A DNA stretch of 64,000 nt from the NCBI GenBank assembly GCA_964035575.1, contig OZ037868.1, positions 682,001 to 746,000 on the forward strand. The letters run 5' to 3'. Below are positions 29,817 to 41,960 of the stretch, piece by piece. The number at the start of each line of letters is the position of its first letter. Position 1 is the stretch's first letter. The notes under the pieces are model-generated. The model did not search any database and was not told the origin of the DNA. It saw only the letters and a list, made by a program, of their open reading frames with translations. The position numbers and the translations under genes are program-made. Source of the DNA: Rhynchopus sp. YZ270_cl-10. Its lineage: Eukaryota; Euglenozoa; Diplonemea; Diplonemida; Diplonemidae.

Positions 29817-30613
29817 GGCCTTGCTGAAGAAGGGTCTCGTCCCTTGGGACTAACCGCGAGGTGCAATGCGGACTCGAGAAGTCATTTACAGGCAGCACAT
29901 CTCACCCCTGGATGTGGCAGCTCTCCCGTGTGCAATAAGCTGGCTTGACTCCACAAAAAACCCCCCCGAGCCTCTCACTCAAACCCGAGAGAGACTGAAT
30001 ATGGGAGCCAAAAAATGCACCCAAAAAGCAAAACCCCAGCAAAACCCCCCAGGGTGGGGATCTAGGAGCCCCTGACGCATAAAAAAAGTGGGATTGCATG
30101 AGTACGCATGCAACGCATCTTTGGAAAAAGGGGTGGAGGGTGGAGGGGCATCCCAGCATACTTGACGTGCGGGAGGGGTATGAGTAAGTGATCTGCCCTT
30201 TGCTCTGTGTTGGCTGTTCTGTCGCCAGGTACACGTCCCTAGCGATGTTCTGTGTGAGCGTTGCGACGGGCGTGAGCGGTGCGGTCTTCGTTATTGCTGT
30301 CTTGGAGACGACAGTGGGGCTGTTCGTGGAGTTGATCGTCCTCGTTGCGAGCACGGCACGGGTGCTGCGCATTGTCCTTGCTTGTGTGTTAGCTTGCTTT
30401 GGCTAGGCTATGCCGGTATCATATTATATTCCTCTGTGCACCACACAGTATGGCGGGGAGGAGGGGGCGGGACACAGGTCGCATGTGCTCCATTAGCCCA
30501 AAGGTGGCACAGTCTGACACTGGGAGGGAAACGCAAATCACCTCCCCGGAGTTGTGACAGAGCTGTGGCAGTGGGGCCTCTTGGTGTGCACAAAAAAATG
30601 AGGCAACAGTTGG

Positions 30614-30650
30614 TAAGATGAACGTAAGCCGCACTGTGCATAGTCGCCTT
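30614..30650 (+). repeat. HP1 hairpin repeat
   Basis: taagatgaacgtaagccgca then ctgtgcatagtcgcctt; the stem is degenerate but both flanks are kept. Confidence 0.6.
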
Positions 30651-31040
30651 ACAACCGTACACCTTTGAAAAAGGACTGATAGGGAAAGTGGAACCTGGTA
30701 ACTACACTGTTCCAACAGGTATCCCCATTATCTGCTTCGCTGTTAACGTTTTTCCATATAAAGCCCACCACCCCTCCCTGACCCCTGTACTCCCTCAGAC
30801 AGCACGGAGCGCAACAACCTTTGCTTTCTCGGCCCAACACAGCATAACACAACGCGCAGAGCCCTAGGACAACATTGCACCAGTCCTGACCTCCCCGCCC
30901 CTCCCATACCACAACGAGGCATGCGTCAGAAGCTTCACCCTTCGGAATATCCCCTGCCACCTCTGCCCTGAGGTATCGCTGCACAGTACACATCACGCAG
31001 CGTCTGCATTTGGCATCAGTCAGGTTCTACGTCCCTCACC

Positions 31041-31183
31041 CTCAAGCCTCTCAAGCCTCTCAAGCCTCTCAAGCCTCTCAAGCCTCTCAAGCCTCTCAAG
31101 CCTCTCAAGCCTCTCAAGCCTCTCAAGCCTCTCAAGCCTCTCAAGCCTCTCAAGCCTCTCAAGCCTCTCAAGCCTCTCAAGCC
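31041..31183. repeat. Tandem array of CTCAAGCCT (9 bp)
   Basis: About 16 uninterrupted copies. A single extra CAAGCCTCT occurs at 31220, just before the next array. Confidence 0.95.
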
Positions 31184-31232
31184 TTCACAACCAGTGCGTT
31201 TCTGCCTTGCGCTCTCCTCCCAAGCCTCTCAC

Positions 31233-31406
31233 TGCACATGCACATGCACATGCACATGCACATGCACATGCACATGCACATGCACATGCACATGCACATG
31301 CACATGCACATGCACATGCACATGCACATGCACATGCACATGCACATGCACATGCACATGCACATGCACATGCACATGCACATGCACATGCACATGCACA
31401 TGCACA
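31233..31406. repeat. Tandem array of CACATG (6 bp)
   Basis: About 29 copies of TGCACA/CACATG without visible variants, 50 bp after the 9-bp array. Confidence 0.95.
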
Positions 31407-32734
31407 CGTCACCTTCAAGGAAGACCCAACACCCCCCTATCCCCCACCCCCATCGCAGCCGCTCGCTCTCCCTCTTGCATCGACGTTGGAATGTGCTTTG
31501 AGCAGCCAGGCGGGGTCACACAAGGTGCGATCCTGCGGCACTAAAAACACACCCACCCGCCTTTGCATTTGCTGCCACCCCACACCCTCTTTCACACTAC
31601 CAAAGACGCCACGACACTGAGTCCTCACCCCCTCTCTCCTGAAACGGCAAAAGGAGGAAAAACGTATCTTGGTTCGACCAACTTCACAGTGAAGATGGGA
31701 CCTGATGACATTTAAGGGGTGGGTTGTCACTTGCAGCGACCCGGCAACAAAGACATGTAAGCCACGGGACACGGGAACATTGACAGGGGTGGCCACACAG
31801 ATCCTCGAAGCACCAAATAATTGGAACTGAGACAATGCCACCCCTTCATACCTGTTCAAAGACCCCAACCTCTCCCCTTCCGCTAGCGCATAGCCACTCC
31901 TCAACGGAAAGCAGAACATCCCTCCCTGCCCCTTCCCTCCAGAGTCTATATGCCACAGAGCTGCTAGCTGAGAACAGCTCTGGTCTGGCAAAGCCTCGAT
32001 GGACGGCACCTCCACCTCGCTGCTTCTCCTCACCACCTCCCTTGAAACTAACGCTTTCTTTTTGCGGAGCGACCTCACCATCCAGCACCAAACACACAAC
32101 ATACAACACACCGCCCGCACACCACCGACTCTTCACCTCCACTGGGCGCGCTACTACAGACCCCCCGCCCCTTTTCCTACCCCCCCCTCCCCTTCGCATC
32201 GAACTCCACAAGATCGATCACAATTGGTCCAAGACGGCTGCTCCACCTCCGATAGATTACCCACCCACACTGCCAAACGATACCGCTGTTGAGGAAGAGA
32301 CGAGACCTACCTACAAAGGGGCAAGGGGGGAACCCGATGCTACAGCATTGCCATGGGAACCTGCTGTGTTCTGACAATGAGTATCACACCCCCGCGCACC
32401 TCTTCTTCAGGCCAGCATCAAGGACGTCCACTCCGCCCCCAGCGTAACTGCCAAACCCACCCACCTCTCCACCCACAGGCGTCAGGAGTAAGACGGTATC
32501 TCCTAAGTTCCTATCTCTCTCTCTCTCTCTTCCCCCTCTAAGCCAAGACACGTCACAGCATTCAACCTGCCCTTCTGAAGCGCTGTGCATTCTTCTATCA
32601 TGAAAACCTCCCCCCACTCCAACTTCAGAGAGAACAAAAAAAACCTCGGATTGAACCATCATTTCCCCACCCGCCCCTACTTTATTTTTTATAACTATCC
32701 CCGAGAATTTCGTTGTTTTTTTCCCCCCCTCCCC

Positions 32735-33637
32735 TCATGGAGCCGCCATGGACAGCATTAATGATGCTATCGCTGCTGCTTCTTTGCGGCGCATTCTTCC
32801 GTCACAATCTTGCACCTCTGCGCGAACTGAGAGTGCGATTGGGCCAAATGCGTCGATTTGTGCTCTGGTGGCCCAGTACTCTGAGACGCTGCCTTGGGGC
32901 TGCGCAACGTAGACCTGGAGGAGGGCGGCGCGGAGACGACATTCCTTTGCGGGGTCACGTCTGAGGGCTGCCAGGCGGCATGCTTCGAGGAGCGACGCCG
33001 ACGCATCCCCAAACCTCCCACACTCCCGATGCACCCCTCCCAGCAGCTCCAACGCGACCTCCACCATCAGAACATTCTTCACCACCTCCGCAGCCCGCTT
33101 CAACTCATGCAAATTCGGCAACGCCTTATCAAAGAGCCTCCCATGGCATTGCCTCTGGCTTAAATGATGCAACAAAGCCAGATACGCATCCCTACCCCCA
33201 ACCCCTTCCTTTGCGAGAGCAACCAGCTGTTCAAGGGTGTCTAATTCACCGGATTGGTCTCGGATAGCCTGGCTAAGTCTCGCTTTATCCGCAAGAAGGC
33301 GGAAAAGAAGCTCTCGATCCCCCGATCGACCTACAGCAGCAAGAGCGCGGTGCGCGCATTGGATTGCCCCCTGAAGGTTCCCCCCACGCTCATTGCAGTG
33401 CGTTAACATGCCAAGAGGATACGCCTTCCACTCCTCCCGCTCCAACCCCGTCGCCACCTGCAATGCCTCATGGAATTTCCCAATAGCGGCAGGAACGTTG
33501 TTTGCAATAAATAGCAGGCGTCTTCCCTCTTGCAGAGGCCCCAAAAAGGCAGGAGCCGCCTGAGCAATCGGCGCCATCCATTTGACACTCCCTACAGCAA
33601 CATTGCCTTCTTCCGCAGTGCCAATCAGGAGTTGCAT
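32735..33637 (-). CDS. TPR-like helical repeat protein
   Basis: A 300-residue, single-exon protein. It is built of helix pairs of about 34-40 residues with TPR-like spacing and small residues, for example AIGKFHEALQVATGLE, GAIQCAHRALAAVG, ELDTLEQLVALAKEG, ALELLGGVHRECGRFGDAS. No catalytic motif is visible. TPR-type arrays mediate protein binding; the partner is unknown. The start is supported by a T15-rich tract and CCTCAG ending 12 nt before the ATG. No intron is needed and the length appears complete. A 14-3-3-like or anaphase-promoting-complex relative cannot be excluded. Confidence 0.75.
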   Translation of the reverse strand: MQLLIGTAEEGNVAVGSVKWMAPIAQAAPAFLGPLQEGRRLLFIANNVPAAIGKFHEALQVATGLEREEWKAYPLGMLTHCNERGGNLQGAIQCAHRALAAVGRSGDRELLFRLLADKARLSQAIRDQSGELDTLEQLVALAKEGVGGRDAYLALLHHLSQRQCHGRLFDKALPNLHELKRAAEVVKNVLMVEVALELLGGVHRECGRFGDASASLLEACRLAALRRDPAKECRLRAALLQVYVAQPQGSVSEYWATRAQIDAFGPIALSVRAEVQDCDGRMRRKEAAAIASLMLSMAAP

Positions 33638-33649
33638 TTATACAAAAAA

Positions 33650-33680
33650 CTGAGGTTTAAAAAAAAAAAAAAAAGAAGTC
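33650..33680 (-). other. Splice acceptor before the TPR-like gene
   Basis: Minus-strand TTCTTTTTTTTTT...AAACCTCAG ends at 33650, 12 nt before the start codon. It suits trans-splicing. Confidence 0.5.
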
Positions 33681-35640
33681 TAGCTGGAATAGCGTGCGGT
33701 GTTCATCTCTGGGGGTGGTAATGTTGAAGGGGGAGAGAGGGAGGGAAATCGGTGGAGAGAGAAAGGTTGAAAGGGGAGAAATGGACAAAAAAAAAATGTG
33801 GCAAAACTCAAGAAAAATGATTGAAAGATGGATATTGCCCTCACAGTGCATGCACACATCTTTTCCACAACCTCCTCCTGTTGTCCGGGGAGCAACTTTT
33901 TTCTTCACAGCGTTGTTCGGAACGATGTCATTCCCCCATTTACTAAGGTGACACGCCTGGGAGAGGTACCCTACACACCTAAAGTTGATTTGAAATACAA
34001 AGCCCTCTCGTGACAGTTATAGAGGAGCAACCCTGAGTCCCTAATTTGGGCGGTTCTAACTAAAACTGAAGGTAAAAGAGAATAAGATATAATTTCCAAT
34101 CGAAAGATGGAGTTTTATCCACCGGGTAAAAGAAAAAAGTTGCAAGATGCGGGGAGGGTTGTCCTTTGTTAATGTTCGGGTTTTCGGTGGCATTTTTTTT
34201 TTTTAAGGGGGAGAGGTCGTGGAGAAAATATTAGAGGGAGAATGGGATACGGAGGGGGTGTTACTTACTCTTGGTTATGTGTGGTTATTTTTTTTTATGG
34301 TATATGTTAAAGGGTAGGGTTTCTTTTTCAGGAAATCTTTTTTTAAAGAAGGGTTTCGGAATTCGTTCAAAAACGGAAACCGAACACCTCTTCAATTGTT
34401 TTCTCCATTTTTTTATTGTACTGTTTTCGACAGAAACAGACGCAAATAAAAACGGGTTAAAGGGATTGGAGGGGCAGAGTGTATGGCAATAATGGAAAGG
34501 GCTACGTTCCATTCCTTTCTTTGGTCATGATAGATCAAATGTTTGGTAGCTTTTAAGAAAAAGGAAGAAAAAAAGTGGCAGACTGTTTGAAACAACATAG
34601 GCAAAGTAACGCAAAAAGGAGAAAAAAGAAAGAAGAAAAAACTCAAAAAGACGAATGTGCCTCCGCTACACACATCAAAACCAGAATGAATGAGAACGTG
34701 AAATAAAACTCCATTCCCGTCATCTAAAAAAAAAAAGCTTTTCCTCATTTCGTTTGGGTCCCAAAAAAAAGGAACAAAAAATGCCTTCGTCTCTTCTCCC
34801 TCTTGCATACACACCACCACCCTCATCGCCATTCGTCTGGGCTGTACTTTTTTTCTTTTTGAAAACTTTTTTGTAGTAGTGTAGACACCCGAGATGCACT
34901 CCACTATACTACGCGTCTATGTGATGCCAGAGTTTCCTTTGAAAAGAGTTCATTTTTTTGTTCGACAAATCACCTATCCGAGGACGGGTTCGGTACAACA
35001 AAGTCGCCGGCTAATGAATTTCAAAGGTATAGATGCAGTTCATCCTCAACCCAAAGAAATCTCTCTTTTTTTTCGAACAACCTCTCTCGGTCATTCTTCC
35101 CCTTTTAGCGCCCACTATCCCCCCCAAAAAAAAACTCCTTTTTCAAAAATTTCGTTCAACTACATTCATCTGAATGTGAATTTCCTTCTTCGAATTGAGG
35201 CAAATACGGCTTTTTTATGCCAAACAATTCGGTTTTACGCATTTTTTTTTAGTTTTATGTTACGAACCATATTTCGTTCAAATCTTCTACATTCGTTTTT
35301 TTAAAAAGGCAATCCGTGCCCTTTCCCCCTCCCCCCATCCCTTTAGAAGGAATGTTGGAAAATGTGTATTGATGCATCTCTGTTGCAAAGCCTTCCATTT
35401 TCATTAGCTTGATGAAAAGCGGTGTTCATATTCAGTTCTTTTTTTTAAAACATGAACCCTGGATGGCTTCCCCTTATTATTTTTGAGGAAATAATGCTGA
35501 TCAGTCGGTGTTTAGTAACCCGTGGCACAACACGCAGTGTTTCCAACGTTTCGTCACAACAAGCTCATTACGGTACATCTTATGGCGACATCTGTTGCAA
35601 AAATTTTTTTTGTTTGGTTATGGTGTGGCGCGTTACCCTA
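33681..35640. other. AT-rich intergenic region
   Basis: A/T homopolymers and GGGGAGAG-type tracts. I see no gene, tRNA or repeat family in it. Confidence 0.45.
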
Positions 35641-35701
35641 CTTTTCAAGTACATACACACTACATAAGAACTACACAAAAATGACTTTTTTTTGGGGGTG
35701 T

Positions 35702-35941
35702 TTACTGGGGGGGGTCGAATAGTAGATCCCCCCCTAAATTTTAGACTCCAATTTTTTTGACCATATTTTAGGTGCTCGAAAGTGGAGTCTGACCCCCATG
35801 TCCAGGTCACAAAAATGCCCGATGAGTCCAATAAAGCAACAGATTTCATGTTTTGAGTAGTTGTGGTAATATGTGGAAAAAAATTTATACAGGGGGGATC
35901 TACTATTTAGGGGGGATCCACTATTCGGCCCCCCCCAGTAA
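35702..35941. mobile_element. MITE with 36-bp terminal inverted repeats
   Basis: It begins TTACTGGGGGGGGTCGAATA and ends with the complement of TTACTGGGGGGGGCCGAATA; the match goes on through GTAGATCCCCCCTAAA. It is about 240 bp long and noncoding. The word ACTACATAAGAACTACACAA occurs just before it (about 35659) and again at about 37058, so the surrounding 1.4 kb may be a duplicated or composite element. Confidence 0.7.
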
Positions 35942-36490
35942 GGGAAAAAATATTTTTTAGAAGTGACCTTTTTTTGGGGGGGCCGGGGGGGCCGGAAAAT
36001 TTTTTCACCAATTTTTGCCTACAAAAAATCGGGAAATTTTTTTTTTGTTTTCGGTTCTTCCGAGTCTGTGCGTGCTGTGATGGGGTCACTTTGCGCTGAG
36101 AAATGAGTACTTTTGACCTAAAATGCATGTGTCAGTTTTATACAGGCCATTTTCAGGTTTTGTGTGCAAAATATGGTCAGTACTTAACTTTGAAGGAAAA
36201 ATGCAAAGTGAACGTGGGAGCAGTTAGCATAGCTGCGAACTTTGCTGCATGTTGTGACCCACCATTTGACGGACGGAGCTCGTAGAACCCAATGAGGAGT
36301 GAGAAAGAAGGACATGGTCAAATAAAAAAGTAGCGTACCGTGCGCCTGCGGCGCAAGCTTGCATTCCACCCTCCCCATGACATAGCTTGGCTGTAAAACA
36401 AAGTGCATTTTTAAGCGCAATTTTTTGAAATGTTGCGTACCGTGGCTTCGCCAGAACGCAGTTTTCTCGAAGTCTTCTTGCTCTTGAACA

Positions 36491-36930
36491 TTGCAAGTCG
36501 GAAAATGGGATACTCTCACACGGGTTTTGGAGGCTGCGGTCGTTGCACTCCCGTCTTCCGTTGTTGTTGAACGAGGATTCTCTCTCCTGGACCACATCTA
36601 CGCAAAGAGACGCCACCGCCTTTCTCACAGCACTATTGAGAAGCTGATGATTCTTCATGGGTTCCTAGGTTTAATACCGAAGAGATGGGGAATATTCTTG
36701 AACACGCTGTTGTCCTGTTTCTCAGCGACAAGCGTCACAGGTTCAAGAGAAAACGGAGGGAGGAGGAGTTGGAAGACTTCGCTTCCCCCGTATTTGTTTC
36801 CGGAATTGAGCTTATGAGGACCTTTTTCGCGCGCAGCGCGTATGTTCGAAACGATCGTGGGCAAAAAAAAAATCATGATTTTCACCACCAGCCATGGACC
36901 AAGGTCGAAAAATGTCTGATTCCTGTGTAA
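36491..36930 (+). mobile_element. hAT transposase C-terminal remnant
   Basis: ALPSSVVVERGFSLLDHIYA then KRRHRLSHSTIEKLMILHG is the hAT C-terminal dimerisation motif. After it, protein-like sequence carries on in another frame (DKRHRFKRKRREEELEDFA). Only the end of the transposase is present, so the copy is dead. The words TGCGTACCGTGGCTTCGCCA just upstream (36432) are shared with 25425. Confidence 0.7.
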
Positions 36931-37163
36931 AAAACCCCGTAAAAAAACCGGAATTCCAAGCCCGAAAGTGCGATTTTTGTAGCTGTTTAGCGTCAGGCCT
37001 GCTCTAACACAATGGGTGGGAAATTTTTTTTTACCCCCCCCTTTTTACAATACATAAGCACTACATAAGAACTACACAAATATGACTTTTTTTTTGGGGC
37101 GTGCCACACCATTGGTTGGCAATATAAAACCAGTTTTTAATGAGAGACATCTATCAAAAAGAA

Positions 37164-37256
37164 TTGTTCGATTATAGACTACTATCACTAGATAGTTTTC
37201 CTTCACAGGATCCTTAAAATAGGTCAAATAGAAGGAGTACGCTGCAAAAGAAACAT
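37164..37256 (+). repeat. DR3 dispersed repeat
   Basis: TTGTTCGATTATAGACTACT, then ATCACTAGATAGT, then GGATCC and GGAGTACGC. The same parts in the same order flank the hAT element at 17.9-18.8 kb (17897-17924 and 18795-18866), and the first part recurs at 56970-57015. The ACTATC/GATAGT half-sites pair. Confidence 0.55.
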
Positions 37257-37320
37257 TGGGTAAAGGAGAATCCTAGCCTTTAAGCCTCGCATGTTGCCTC
37301 ATACGAATGAAGTGTTTACA

Positions 37321-37362
37321 TAAGATGAACCCAAAACCTCACTCACGGCATTTCGCCACCTT
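37321..37362 (+). repeat. HP1 hairpin repeat
   Basis: taagatgaacccaaaacctc then actcacggcatttcgccacc; a diverged copy. Confidence 0.5.
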
Positions 37363-37436
37363 CTTGATCACATCCATTGTATTACAGCATCAGTTGTAGG
37401 GAAATCCTGCACCAACTTACTTCTCAAAAAACCCCA

Positions 37437-40400
37437 CTATTCATACCTTTTACATGACTCCACCCTTTCTGAGGAGCTGGTGTCGTTTTGTATGGTGCGG
37501 CCTGAAACGATGCAGACTTGGAAGGATGTGCCGCAGGACTGGCAGGCGGAGAACCATTCTGGTGTGTCTGCCTTGCATTTGAGACAGGTGATGGTTGGGA
37601 GCTGGTTGGTTGGGGGGTGCCTTGTGAAGATGCGTATCGCAAGCTCATGGAAGGGCTGTGCCGACTCGTCAAAGTCGAACACAAAGCCACCCGCCTTCTT
37701 GCCGCCCATCCCAAACGCCTTTCTCGTCAGCGCACCCATCGACGACAGTACCGACCCGCCTTTGCTGTCAATGTTGTGGAACGCATCTTCGTCCATATCC
37801 TTTGCGCTGACGTCTTTGTTGTTGCCACCAGGGTCACCACGCTTGCCGCCGCGCGCTTCGATGCTTTCAAGACGGATGAACGCCTTGCTGCACAGTGCGT
37901 AGCATTTGTTCAGGTAAGACGCCAACGCAATAAGACTGAACAAATCGACCTCATCCAAGACGTCGTCGTACTCCATAAGACGTGCTGCGGTCACCATTGC
38001 ACGACCAACGGTGTGGCGTTCGAGAAGCTGCTGCTGAGCAAGAAGGAAGAAGTGGTACGCCTCTGCACCCTTCCAAGCGTTGTCTAAGGTGCGGTCCGTC
38101 GCTGTTGCCTTGTCCGCAGAGAGCAGAGCGTCCATCATGTTGCCTGTCTTCGACGCCAACGCACGTTTCTTGTATTTGTCAATAGCAATCGCCGCCAGCA
38201 CATAAAACTTCTTCGCACGAAGGGGAAGCTGCTGCTTCCCCGCAGTGCTGCCAAGAGAGGCGAGAAGCTTTGCAGCCTCCGTGTGGTACTCAGCCTTCTG
38301 GTAGAGTTCGATGGCTTGGCAGATGTCGCCCTTTTCGACCAGATGGTTTGCGTATCTGTGGAGGTGGGGGTGAGAGCTTTCATACATCTGTTTCCTTGCA
38401 GTTAGTCATGACTATATCAGGAAAATAGGTTCAGTGGAAAGCGCGAAAGAGAAAGATAAATGTTACTCAAAAATAAGGTAAAAAACCTCCAAGGGAGACA
38501 ACCATGCCTGGAGGTCGCGTACACACTTCAACTCTGAGAAGAGTGCAAAGTGCAACCACTGCGGCAAGCGGGTGCTGAACGCGACAGGGACTGATTCCTG
38601 GGTCCACGTGGCGAGCAAGGCGTTCACTGAGTGGCCGTGTTATTATTAAAGCCCTTTTGACAGGAGTCGGACAACGTCGGTGCTATTCATTACAATAACC
38701 GCGAGGCACAGAAGAGATGTGGGAGTGCTTGGACCGCAACCCAAGGGGTGGCACTGCAGAAGTTGTGCAGACGCTCCCTCCCAACAAGCGTGCGAATAAA
38801 TCCCTCCCGCGGAGTATCACCAAAGGAGGGGCGAGGGTGTGCCTTTTGTGCACATCAAACTTTAAAAGAGGTCGAAAGTGACATTTGCTGTGTTCTTTTC
38901 TTTTCTATTTCCCTCGGCAATGTGGTGTGTGGTATTAAGACATACTTAGCAAGGTACGTTGCTATTTCGGGTAGTTCGTACTTCTCCGCAAGCTGCACAG
39001 CACGGCTCCACTGGTTCAGTTCTATGCAGGCATCCACAGCAAGCTTGATTTTGTCGGCCTGTATGAGAAGATAAATTTTCTAAAGACATCAATTTCTGAT
39101 ACATGAGGAGCCCAGCCGCATATTGACAACCTCTTTTGTATCGTACTTTCTGAACACCATTGGAAGCACCTTTACCCCTTAGGGGTCTAAACTGATATTC
39201 ATATTTCAAAATTTCAAACAAAAAATACAGGGCACCTTGATATGTGCAATAAGAATGGGGTATGCCGTCACGTAGAGATAATATAAATGGATGAAATCGT
39301 CCACGATGCATACCTTCAAGAAGGACGTCACTGCGTCGTTTGAAAGCCCAACCGATGCAAACTTTTGCCCCAACGTGACGAGGAGCGGGCTGCCCCCTGG
39401 GAGACAGTCAATGAGCTTCTGCATACTCCTGTAGTCCTCGAGGATGTGGTAGTACTCGACAAGCCTGTCGTAGTTCTTTGCCTGGTTGTAGTACTGCACG
39501 GCCTTCGACCACTTTTGCCTGTCTGCATAGTAGTCACCGATCTTGTCCCACGCCTCCTGTATGTGGATGTCGTCCAGGCCACCTTCCTGGACAAGTTGTA
39601 CCACTTTGAACCAATCGCCCAAACGCATTCGCAGCTCAGCAGCCAAGTCCTTCCTGTCTATTTCCCTGTACAGCCGCTCCGCATCGTCAAAGCGCAAAAA
39701 GTACGCCGCAATCTCAGCCTGCTGCTTCGGCTTATCCTTCTCAAGACGCTTCAGGCGCTTCACAAACTGGATCCCCTGGTAGTCCTGGCAACGCACAAAC
39801 GCCTTCTCAGCGACAACGAAGTCGAGCTTCTCCAGCGCATGCTCTGCGAGGAGAGACCACAAGCGCGGGTGTGCGTTCTTCTCGATGAAGTCGTATGCGT
39901 CGGTGATGGTGGTCTTGAGCAGCTCACGTGTGTCACGAAGTGACTTCGTCTCGAAGTTGATCATGCAATCCTTCTGTGGATGCTCCGGCTCAGCCATGAT
40001 CTCGTCCAGCACAACAGCCTTGATCTTCAGGTCGTTGAAGGAGCAGATGTTCGCAGAGGACAGAATAGGCTCCTCAGGGTCGAGGCCACGGAAGATGTAC
40101 ATGCGTGTCTTCTCCATCATCGCAAAGAGCTCCTCGTTGTCCGAGGCCCACTTCATGTCCCACACATCCTTGCGTTCAAAGGGCAGGCAGTCGCCCTGGT
40201 TCGGGTGCAACGACCAGTTCTCCGCCTTCGGCAGTGAGTAGAACGTGAGCACACCGATGATGTCGATCACAGACAGCGTTGTGGAGGTGCAGTTCAGCTC
40301 CATTGCCTGCGGGCGTGACGACATCACGAATTTGTCAACAAGCTTGATCTCGGGCAGCTTGTAGGTCTGCACGGTGCCGGACTCACGCCCAATCAAAATG

Positions 40401-41908
40401 AACTTGTCTGAGATGCAGCAGGAGCAGATCATGTCGGACGTCATCATCGCACGCTTGACAGTGCCGGGCTCGTCCTCGATGGCGATGTCTTCGATGTGGA
40501 AGGCACGCTCCTTGCCCTCCTTGCGCCTTGCGTTGGCCGCCTGGGGGTCGAGGGAGTCCTCCTTGCTGGTCACACTTCTGTACTGCCACACGTACACCAC
40601 GTCTTCAGAGGTAGCGACGACGTGCGTGCTTGTCATGGACACTGTGACGGGCTCGAAGTCGACGTACTTGCTGTCAATTGGACTGCCAATGGAGTTGCAT
40701 AGAACAAGGGTGTGCTGGCCAGCAGACTCATCCTTGCGTACAAGCACACAGTTGTCACCTCCGGTGGCAATGTGGAGCAGCTTTGGCATGCTCTTGATCA
40801 CATTCTTTTCCGCGGTTTTGGAGTTCCAGAAGACACATGTGTGTTCCGCCTTGCCTGGCTTCAGGAAGGCGTACACGAGGGTCTTGTTGAAGTACCCCCA
40901 TTTGTAGTCGGGGCGAACATTCGCAAAGTAGATGAAAGAGTCCACCGCAAGCGCTAGGCGCAGCCCGTTGCCCTCCCAGGAGATCGAGGAGATGCCCGAC
41001 CCGGGCACCTTGAGGGTGCGGAGGTGCTGGCCCTGTGTGTTGTAGAACTGCACCATCGAGATCTCCTTGCGGTCTCCTGTGGGGAGCGTTGTTGTTTGGG
41101 TACCTCCGATGGCGAGCACCTGGCCTTGGCAGTTCCACTTAATCTTCGTGGCTTTGATGCCGGTGTCGATGAGGATTGGCTTTTCGTCCATTTCGTGGCG
41201 CATAAGCTGGCAACGGCCGTTTTCGTAGCAGATAGCGAGGGTTGGCGGTGTGGCGTCGTACCCTAGGTCTGTGTTGTCGAACCATTCTAGGCCACAGAGC
41301 TTTACCCCGGGTGAGTCCTCGACGCAGTATGCTTGCACCTTGGAGACGCAGTTGCCGGTTGCAGAGTCGTAGCGGTGCACTTCACCGGACATCGTGCCGA
41401 AGAGAATCATCTTGGAGTCTGGAGACCACTGGACGTGAGTCAGCTGCAGGGGCTTTCCACCAGAGCGCAGCTCCTTCCCCCAGAGGCGGTTGCCGTCGAC
41501 AGAGCCCACGATGACAGCGCCGTCCTCGTAGACGATGCAGATCTTCTGCCCGTCCGAAGTCCAGCAGAGGTCCTTGACAACAGACCTGTTGCGGTTGTTG
41601 ATCATCTCCTCGAACCACATCCCCTTGTGCAGCATCCACACAATGATCAGCCCGTTCTGGTCAGATGAAGTCAACTTCCGGTACTGTTCGTTCCACCCAA
41701 CAACACTGATGGACCCTTCATGCCCGTCAAGTGTCTGGTTCATAGAAAGGTTTGAGGTCGTCTTGTTGCGGTCGATCTCAAGCTTCAAGACCTTCAGCAG
41801 ACCATTGTCGCCTCCGCAAGCGATCCACCCCTGGTCCCCGTTCCACGCAACACTGCGGAGTTTGACCCCATTCGGTATTGCAATCTTCTTGCTCAAATAC
41901 ACAAACAT
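37437..41908 (-). CDS. WDR35: IFT121 / WDR35, intraflagellar transport complex A subunit
   Basis: Three exons (39314-41908, 38946-39058, 37437-38355) join in phase to 1208 residues. IFT121 is a core IFT-A subunit for retrograde transport in cilia. The N-terminus FVYLSKKIAIPNGVKLRSV, WD-type blocks such as LIIVWMLHKGMWFEEMINNR and ICIVYEDGAVIVGSVDGNR, the second propeller, and the TPR region (VDACIELNQWSRAVQLAEKY; EKGDICQAIELYQKAEYHTE) follow the animal protein closely. The end starts a zinc ribbon (CLKCKADTPEWFSACQSCG...CIVSGR) but lacks the usual WMC..CKH...CPLC part. AAAAG followed by GTATGA at 37446 is a likely donor, so a further exon may be missing. Introns are 255 and 590 nt. CCTCCTACCCAG lies 14 nt before the ATG. 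Confidence 0.95.
38482..38885 (+). mobile_element. BED-type zinc finger remnant inside an IFT121 intron
   Basis: On the plus strand, 38482-38649 encodes HAWRSRTHFNSEKSAKCNHC, then GKRVLNATGTDSWVHVASKA. This is a BED-like finger: an aromatic pair, CxxC, then His. A second coding-like piece (38717-38881, blocks WECLDRNPRGGTAEVV and GGARVCLLC) follows. BED fingers sit at the N-terminus of hAT transposases. The remnant is antisense to the host gene and enlarges its second intron. Confidence 0.5.
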
Positions 41909-41922
41909 CGTAATTTTAAAAT

Positions 41923-41960
41923 CTGGGTAGGAGGGAGGGAGGGGAAGGGGGGAAGGGGAA
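41923..41960 (-). other. Splice acceptor before IFT121
   Basis: A C/T tract of about 35 nt ends TACCCAG, with 14 nt to the ATG. This is the clearest trans-splice-like site of the window. Confidence 0.55.

Larger units (their letters stand above)
29817..32734. other. Repeat-rich region without a firm gene
   Basis: A hydrophobic plus-strand frame at 30188-30406 (blocks VATGVSGAVFVIAVLE and GLFVELIVLVASTARVLR) has gene-like composition and could be the last exon of something, but I cannot support it further. HP1 lies at 30614. Two tandem arrays lie at 31041 and 31233. Frames at 31437-32374 on both strands are unconvincing. Confidence 0.35.

Noticed and set aside
29902-30372. 156-residue minus-strand frame
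   Set aside because: Antisense of a hydrophobic plus-strand frame; neither has enough support for a gene call.
30649-30996. 115-residue minus-strand frame rich in Cys and Trp
   Set aside because: No recognisable domain or splice signal; starts at no supported site.
31437-32374. Overlapping frames on both strands (227 and 179 residues)
   Set aside because: No domain, poor composition, no splice signals, and both strands equally open.
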